33,967 nt of DNA, taken from positions 1 to 33,967 of the forward strand of contig CALJZR010000039.1 in NCBI GenBank assembly GCA_937983635.1. The letters run 5' to 3'. The notes under the pieces are model-generated. The model was not told the DNA's origin and made no database searches. It worked only from the letters and a program-made list of their open reading frames with translations. The DNA comes from an uncultured bacterium (lineage in GTDB: Bacteria > Patescibacteriota > Patescibacteriia > Patescibacteriales > UBA12465). The first letter of the stretch is position 1; every line of letters starts with the position of its first letter. A program made the translations under genes and the position numbers. Positions 30,349 to 33,967 of this stretch are shown in pieces.

Positions 30349-31128
30349 TTATTCCTTATTAAAACTAGGACGGAACCAGGGTATAAAAATACTGGTCCTT
30401 CTTTTATACTCCGCAAACTCCGGATTTTCTGCCATTTTTTTCTCTAGCATGGGGATGCCGGAGACTTTCAAGATTAAAATCGTGATAGTAAGTGGCCCAA
30501 TAATTCCTACCCAGCCAGAGGGCAAGCTTAAAGCGAGTAAGAATAATCCCCACCATTGAGTTACTTCCCCAAAGTAGTTAGGATGTCGGGAGTAGCGCCA
30601 CAAACCTGATTGCATAATCTTACCCCGATTAGTTGGTTTTTGTAAAAAACGAGCAAGTTGAGCATCGCCCACAGCTTCGAAAAAGAAGCCAAGCAACCAA
30701 ACTAAAATACCAAGGACATCAATAATATTAAATGAAGAGCCAGCATTACTATTAATTAAAAGCACCGGCACTATAATTAAATATAATAGCGCCCCCTGAA
30801 GAAGATAGACTTGAAAATAAGAACGAATATAGAAAAAGCGCCCCCACTCCTTACGCCAGGCTAAATAACGATAATCCTCTTTCTTGTTTCTATTGCGCCG
30901 ATGAATGTGCCAGGCCAAACGCGAGCCCCAAATACTCACTAAAATGCTGGCAATCAGGCCGCGAAGGCTAAAGCTGGCAAAGAGCAAGAAAGAACTCCAG
31001 GTCAGAAGAATAAAGCCAAGACCCCAAGCAACATCCGCGACGTCATTTCTCTTCTTTGCGACTGATATCAAAAACCATAAGCTCATGTAACCGAAAAGAA
31101 TAAGGGCTAACAATAAATAATTGCTCAT
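30349..31128 (-). CDS. DUF1295 membrane protein (steroid 5-alpha-reductase-like fold)
   Basis: A 259-residue integral membrane protein with about seven hydrophobic helices. Family marks are NDVADVAWGLGF at 28-39, DYRYLAWRKEWG, the GLWRYSRHPNYFGEVTQWWG motif at about 175-194 and EFAEYKRRTSIFIPWFRP at the end. DUF1295 proteins share a fold with sterol and isoprenylcysteine carboxyl methyltransferase-type membrane enzymes and are predicted NAD(P)H-dependent reductases; their substrate is unknown. It overlaps the DUF2177 gene by ATGA, so the two are co-translated, a pairing seen in other bacteria near lipid-modifying genes. Confidence 0.9.
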   Translation of the reverse strand: MSNYLLLALILFGYMSLWFLISVAKKRNDVADVAWGLGFILLTWSSFLLFASFSLRGLIASILVSIWGSRLAWHIHRRNRNKKEDYRYLAWRKEWGRFFYIRSYFQVYLLQGALLYLIIVPVLLINSNAGSSFNIIDVLGILVWLLGFFFEAVGDAQLARFLQKPTNRGKIMQSGLWRYSRHPNYFGEVTQWWGLFLLALSLPSGWVGIIGPLTITILILKVSGIPMLEKKMAENPEFAEYKRRTSIFIPWFRPSFNKE

Positions 31129-31523
31129 AAATTAATTTTAAGCGCAATAAAATAAGTAAGTCCAGAAACAGCGGCAGCAATAAAAGCTCCCCAGATTAAA
31201 TCAACGATAGTGACCATTAAGGGCCAATCTTTCAAAGTCGCTAAATTGGTCAAATCATAAGTGGCATAAGTGATTAAACCGAACAAAGCACCAAATAGAA
31301 GTGCCTGCTGCCAAGACCCTTTATCTAAAGCCGGAAAAATAACAAAGATAACCAGACCGGCAATAAAAAGAAGATAAAAAATAATAGCCGCCAGCCAGTT
31401 AATGTCCGGCCTCATTAAAAAACCAAGTTGACGGGCATAAAAACCTTTAGCAATAACCGCCAGCCAAATCATGTCAATTACCAAAAACAACGGCAAGGCA
31501 ATTAAATAAATCTTTATAAACAT
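31125..31523 (-). CDS. DUF2177 membrane protein
   Basis: From the ATG at 31523 (MFIKIYLIALPLFLVIDMIWL) the protein has 132 residues and four membrane helices. DMIWLAVIAKGFYARQLG and GALFGLITYATYDLTNLATLKDWP are characteristic of DUF2177. The function is unknown; it often travels with DUF1295 as here. An upstream in-frame start would add 15 residues across a very AT-rich promoter-like stretch. A stem-loop (31560-31566/31576-31582) precedes it. Confidence 0.85.
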   Translation of the reverse strand: MFIKIYLIALPLFLVIDMIWLAVIAKGFYARQLGFLMRPDINWLAAIIFYLLFIAGLVIFVIFPALDKGSWQQALLFGALFGLITYATYDLTNLATLKDWPLMVTIVDLIWGAFIAAAVSGLTYFIALKINL

Positions 31524-31650
31524 AATATTATTAGTTAAATTATTAACTATATATAATAAAAATAGCACGTTTTAAGCTATTTGGAAAATTTTAACTAACC
31601 CCTAATTAATAGCTAAAAATACTCTAAACTACTTATTCCAGAAAATAAAA

Positions 31651-31678
31651 AAACCTCCTGCTGGGGAGCAAGAGGTTT
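31651..31678 (-). terminator. Terminator of the 74-residue membrane protein gene
   Basis: AAACCTC (31651-31657) pairs with GAGGTTT (31672-31678), with an inner GCT/AGC pair and a GGGG apex. On the minus strand it runs into a T-rich stretch, 27 bases after the stop codon. Confidence 0.78.
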
Positions 31679-31705
31679 ATCTCGGGATGTCGGAGATTTT
31701 TTATC

Positions 31706-31930
31706 TCAGCACTTAGTTGGATTGAACCACTTACGGATTGGCAAGTAGTGCCCTGCCAGATAACCGGCCCCAAAAGCCGATATGGCAATGATAACAGTTA
31801 TAACAGTTTTAAGATGTAAGGGGCTGATTGCGCCAAAGGCCAACAAAAGAAACATAGATGCTATCAACATCGCGGACTCGAATCTTTGCTTCTTTTTAAG
31901 CAAAACAATTCTTTTTTCTTCTAAACTCAT
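31706..31930 (-). CDS. Small two-helix membrane protein of unknown function
   Basis: From the ATG at 31930 (MSLEEKRIVLLKKKQRF) the protein has 74 residues: a charged start, two hydrophobic helices (about 20-36 and 42-62, the second with GAGYLAGHYLP), and a basic tail RKWFNPTKC. No family is recognised. An alternative upstream start would add 24 hydrophobic residues but lies in very AT-rich sequence. It sits alone with its own terminator at the edge of the AT-rich block. Confidence 0.6.
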   Translation of the reverse strand: MSLEEKRIVLLKKKQRFESAMLIASMFLLLAFGAISPLHLKTVITVIIAISAFGAGYLAGHYLPIRKWFNPTKC

Positions 31931-32009
31931 GGTTCCAATTTTTAGATGTACGACAATTAATTTAACTAAAAAAATAATATCATAAATATTTAAATATGTC
32001 AATAATATA

Positions 32010-32053
32010 ACAAAAAATAGGCTTAAATTAGCCCACTTAGTGCATTACTTGGG
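32010..32053. repeat. Direct repeat copy 1 (degenerate tRNA-Gln downstream region)
   Basis: Matches 33147-33190 over 44 bases with 38 identities; the first 24 bases are identical and all six differences are transitions. Copy 2 is the terminator and the 3' edge of tRNA-Gln. This copy still folds as a weak terminator on the minus strand, just after the predicted secreted-protein gene. Confidence 0.85.
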
Positions 32054-32088
32054 ATCTCGGACAATATTAGAACTAATATAGCTAAATT

Positions 32089-32574
32089 TTAATCATTTAA
32101 TAATGAAATCTGATCAGCCACAACTTCACCGACACATTCTCCAAAAACAGTATTTACATAAGCACAGGTAACGCCAACTAATCTTCCCACAACTTCTATA
32201 TTTTCACTATTTTCAGCAATATAGTTATTTGTTCCTAAAACATAGAATTGTTTATACTCAGAATCCTTATCAAAGTTTTCAACCCCAAAATCTTTGCCAT
32301 TAACAAATGTTGAAATAATTTTCCCTTCCCAAATAACAGGATATTCTTTTTTAAACCTTTTTTCGCAATCACAATCAATCAAATTATGCTCTTTTAAATC
32401 GTTTTGCTGTTTTTTGATTACTGACTTATATTCATCATAGCTAATAACGGGGTTTTCCGCATTAACGACCATAGAATTACAAATGACAAAAATAGAAAAA
32501 ATCGATACCATGACAAAACCCAACATCGAAGACCAAAAAAATATTGGAGAAATAGTTTTTTTTATCTTTTTCAT
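32089..32574 (-). CDS. Predicted secreted or membrane-anchored protein of unknown function
   Basis: A 161-residue protein with a basic start (MKKIKKTISP) and a hydrophobic stretch at about 11-38 that could be a signal peptide or anchor. The external part has a CDC pair (68-70) and two later Cys (TCAYVNTVFGEC). The second half (WEGKIISTFVNG, YIAENSENIEVVGRLVGV) has the alternating pattern of a small beta-barrel, possibly OB-like; this is inference. It lies in the AT-rich block between the direct repeats, next to a nuclease gene. Confidence 0.7.
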   Translation of the reverse strand: MKKIKKTISPIFFWSSMLGFVMVSIFSIFVICNSMVVNAENPVISYDEYKSVIKKQQNDLKEHNLIDCDCEKRFKKEYPVIWEGKIISTFVNGKDFGVENFDKDSEYKQFYVLGTNNYIAENSENIEVVGRLVGVTCAYVNTVFGECVGEVVADQISLLND

Positions 32575-32616
32575 ATAAACAATGCGGATAAATTCATTCT
32601 AATGCTTAATTTTTCT

Positions 32617-33045
32617 CTATTTTAAAAAATATCTATAACCTTTTTCTTTTACTTTATCCTTACCTCTCTCGCTAACCAAAAAAACTTTTAATTTTAATAA
32701 CTTCCATCCATAAGTCATTTTTTTTATTTTTCTCTTGAAAGTTTCTTCCCATGAAACCGGTATGGCTATTGCATAAATCCTTCCTTTTTTAGGATCATTT
32801 CCTTCTATATCCATTCTTTCCAATATTTGACCAAATAAAGTCCAAAAAGCATTATATTTGGTTTGCGTCCTCGCCCTCCCTTCTCCCTTGGCTTCAATAT
32901 AGTAGTTTTTTCCCCATTTCTTATGATTTTTTGTAACGATATCGCAACCATGTTCATTATTCTTTTTCGCTTTATTTTTTATAATATATCCCTTATTTTC
33001 CAAGTAATCCCGAACTAAATTGACAACCTTTTTTTCTTTTAACAT
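32617..33045 (-). CDS. PD-(D/E)XK nuclease-fold protein
   Basis: A 142-residue protein with the restriction-endonuclease-like core: an N-terminal helix (VRDYLENKGYIIK), then G-C-D35-I-V and Y-Y-I-E51-A-K53-G, giving the D-(x)n-E-x-K catalytic pattern. A helix with RARTQTKYNAFWTLFGQILERM follows, as in Mrr/VRR-type and stand-alone nucleases. The very high Lys content fits nucleic acid binding. No methylase or partner toxin gene is adjacent. On the minus strand an extended -10 (TGTTATAAT, about 33115-33123) precedes it. It lies in the AT-rich, repeat-bounded block beside tRNA-Gln, suggesting acquisition. Confidence 0.75.
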   Translation of the reverse strand: MLKEKKVVNLVRDYLENKGYIIKNKAKKNNEHGCDIVTKNHKKWGKNYYIEAKGEGRARTQTKYNAFWTLFGQILERMDIEGNDPKKGRIYAIAIPVSWEETFKRKIKKMTYGWKLLKLKVFLVSERGKDKVKEKGYRYFLK

Positions 33046-33146
33046 ACTACTAATTTTAATTATTAAATATAATATAAAATTACCATTTTTTAGCTAAAAT
33101 ATCAATTTTAAAATATTATAACAAATAAAAAAATGGCGTATACTAT

Positions 33147-33190
33147 ACAAAAAATAGGCTTAAATTAGCCTATTTAATGTATTGCTCGGG
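33147..33190. repeat. Direct repeat copy 2 at the tRNA-Gln 3' end
   Basis: Partner of 32010-32053. It spans the tRNA terminator and the last six bases of the tRNA gene. The repeat encloses about 1.1 kb with the nuclease and secreted-protein genes. Confidence 0.85.
33149..33175 (-). terminator. Terminator of tRNA-Gln
   Basis: A 9-bp stem (33152-33160 with 33167-33175) with a 6-base loop, followed on the minus strand by a run of six T. It lies about 10 bases beyond the tRNA 3' end. Confidence 0.85.
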
Positions 33191-33255
33191 GACATGGATT
33201 CGAACCATGATTGATGGCTCCAAAGGCCACTGTCCTACCATTAGACGATCCCCGA
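33185..33255 (-). tRNA. tRNA-Gln (anticodon TTG)
   Basis: A 71-base cloverleaf on the minus strand. The acceptor stem TCGGGGA/TCCCCGA pairs fully; the D-arm is GTC-TAATGGTAG-GAC; the anticodon arm is GTGGC-CTTTGGA-GCCAT with TTG at the anticodon; the T-arm is CATGG-TTCGAAT-CCATG. The discriminator base is G, as usual for tRNA-Gln. The following bases are CAA, so the 3' CCA is not encoded and must be added. It has its own promoter and terminator. Confidence 0.95.
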
Positions 33256-33266
33256 AATCTGGACTT

Positions 33267-33295
33267 ATCTTATTAAATTTATCGACTCCCGTCAA
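33267..33295 (-). promoter_or_regulatory. Promoter of tRNA-Gln
   Basis: On the minus strand TTGACG (33290-33295), a 17-base spacer and TAAGAT (33267-33272). The transcript would start near 33260, about 5 bases before the mature tRNA end. Confidence 0.75.
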
Positions 33296-33305
33296 ATCAA
33301 ACATA

Positions 33306-33337
33306 AAAAGGCGCCTTAAATCCAAAAAACGCCTTTT
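33306..33337 (-). terminator. Terminator downstream of ftsX
   Basis: AAAAGGCG (33306-33313) and CGCCTTTT (33330-33337) form an 8-bp stem with a 16-base loop; on the minus strand the stem ends in T residues. It lies just after the ftsX stop codon. Confidence 0.7.
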
Positions 33338-33343
33338 CTCTCC

Positions 33344-33920
33344 CTAAACGCGTGCGTATTTTCTGACCGCAAAGAAACTGGCTAAAAGGGTGATTAGGAA
33401 AATGATACCAAATTGCAGGCCAAAGACCGGGATAAAATTATAGACGAAATAACTGATAAGATTAACATTATAGCCAGCCAGGAAAACTTCAAGGTAAGGC
33501 TGAAAGAGGGTAAGAAAAGGATAAAAAACAGCAATCATCACCAAGACGCTGATAAGCGCGTAAATAAAGGCCGAAAAAAGAAAGGGCATATAAACAAAGA
33601 AATTGGAGGCGCCGACTAAGCGCATAATTTCAATCTCTTTCTTATGAGTATAAACAGCCACTCTAATAGAGTTATAAACCACCAGTAAGCTCGTTAAAAC
33701 AAAGATGACAATAATAATCGCCCCAACTTCATTAACGCGATTAGTAACGCTCTGAATTTTAGTAACCACGGCGGTATTATCACTAAAGTCGCGTGACTCA
33801 ATAATGTCAGAGTCCAACTGGCGCAAAGAATTAACCAAATTACCAGTATTATCAAAATCAGCCGGCGTAATCGCTAAACTTGGTGATAAGGGGTTGCTGC
33901 CCAGCTCTCTTAAAGCCTGC
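33344..33920 (-). CDS. ftsX: Cell division protein FtsX, 3' part (cut at the contig end)
   Basis: The C-terminal 191 or so residues of FtsX, the membrane partner of the ABC ATPase FtsE that activates peptidoglycan hydrolases at the division site. The visible part begins QALRELGSNPLSPSLAI (end of the external domain) and continues through three membrane helices, with SIRVAVYTHKKEIEIMRLVGAS between the first and second, the usual FtsX/MacB-type coupling region. The tail is RKYARV. An internal TTG at 33838 is not the true start; the frame stays open to 33919, where adapter sequence begins. ftsE would be expected upstream, off the contig. Confidence 0.93.
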
Positions 33921-33967
33921 AGATCGGAAGAGCGTCGTGTAGGGAAAGAGTGTAGATCTCGGTGGTC
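33921..33967. other. Illumina adapter sequence (assembly artefact)
   Basis: The last 47 bases begin AGATCGGAAGAGCGTCGTGT and match the reverse complement of the standard Illumina TruSeq universal adapter through to the final base. The ftsX reading frame fails exactly here. This is not genomic DNA. Confidence 0.98.

Noticed and set aside
30342..30416. Upstream extension of the U32 gene into the DUF1295 gene
   Set aside because: The family N-terminus LLAPGGN is reached from the ATG at 30341, which also removes the overlap.
31681..31735. tRNA-like 3' fragment (CTCGGGATGTCGG plus GGATTGAACCAC)
   Set aside because: No cloverleaf can be formed and part of it is the coding end of the 74-residue membrane protein.
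1..33920. CRISPR array or insertion sequence
   Set aside because: No regularly spaced repeats, no transposase or integrase frame, and no terminal inverted repeats were seen.

Overview
This 33,967-base window looks like one end of a draft-assembly contig from an AT-rich, tightly packed bacterium. The best guess is a Patescibacteria/CPR (Parcubacteria-like) lineage. That is inference: it rests on short intergenic gaps, many starts without a Shine-Dalgarno sequence, a shortened HrcA, small uncharacterised proteins and highly divergent but complete housekeeping genes. No rRNA or other decisive taxonomic marker is present. The last 47 bases are Illumina adapter, so the right edge is an artefactual contig end inside ftsX.

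Layout. 37-2650 (minus): a nucleotidyltransferase, the murein transglycosylase mltG and a membrane-anchored protein of unknown function. 2725-4920 (minus): groES-groEL with a near-consensus promoter, a perfect CIRCE operator and a strong terminator. 4989-6175 (plus): uppP, then a 428-base stretch holding a promoter, a Phe-rich 30-codon mini-ORF with attenuator-like folding, a 48-codon small gene and a terminator. 6197-15484 (minus): a carbonic-anhydrase-like gene at the end of an ATP synthase operon with two complete and different a-c-b membrane sets. 15533-22061 (minus): tatD, a tiny Cys-rich protein, dnaJ, dnaK, hsp20, a DUF1653-Nudix-GrpE fusion and hrcA, whose own promoter lies in a second perfect CIRCE. 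22099-24201 (minus): penicillin-binding protein 2. 24336-27471 (plus): response regulator, 20-codon mini-ORF, terminator, six-TM histidine kinase and an isoprenoid-synthase-fold enzyme. 27401-31523: CapA-like phosphoesterase, VIT-like protein, U32 peptidase family/TrhP-like protein, DUF1295 and DUF2177 proteins. 31651-33190: a visibly AT-richer block ending at tRNA-Gln, bounded by a 44-bp imperfect direct repeat and carrying a predicted secreted protein and a PD-(D/E)XK nuclease. 33344-33920: the 3' part of ftsX.

How the genes work together. HrcA very likely controls groESL and its own chaperone operon through the two CIRCE sites, so most of the heat-shock machinery in the window forms one autoregulated circuit. 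hsp20 may have an extra RNA-level control. UppP, MltG, PBP2 and FtsX show a peptidoglycan cell wall. The F1 genes are single copy. The two c-subunits differ at the ion-binding site: c1 carries the full Na+-type ligand set with two carboxylates, while c2 looks like a proton type. This suggests two alternative or mixed rotors on one F1.

The best candidates for something undescribed are the dual-ion F0 set, with its duplicated alpha N-terminus, and the 24.3-27.5 kb locus. In that locus a two-component system, a mini-peptide with Trp third from its C-terminus and an isoprenyl-synthase-like enzyme resemble the parts of a ComQXPA-type prenyl-peptide quorum-sensing system, but in a different order and with different regulator families.
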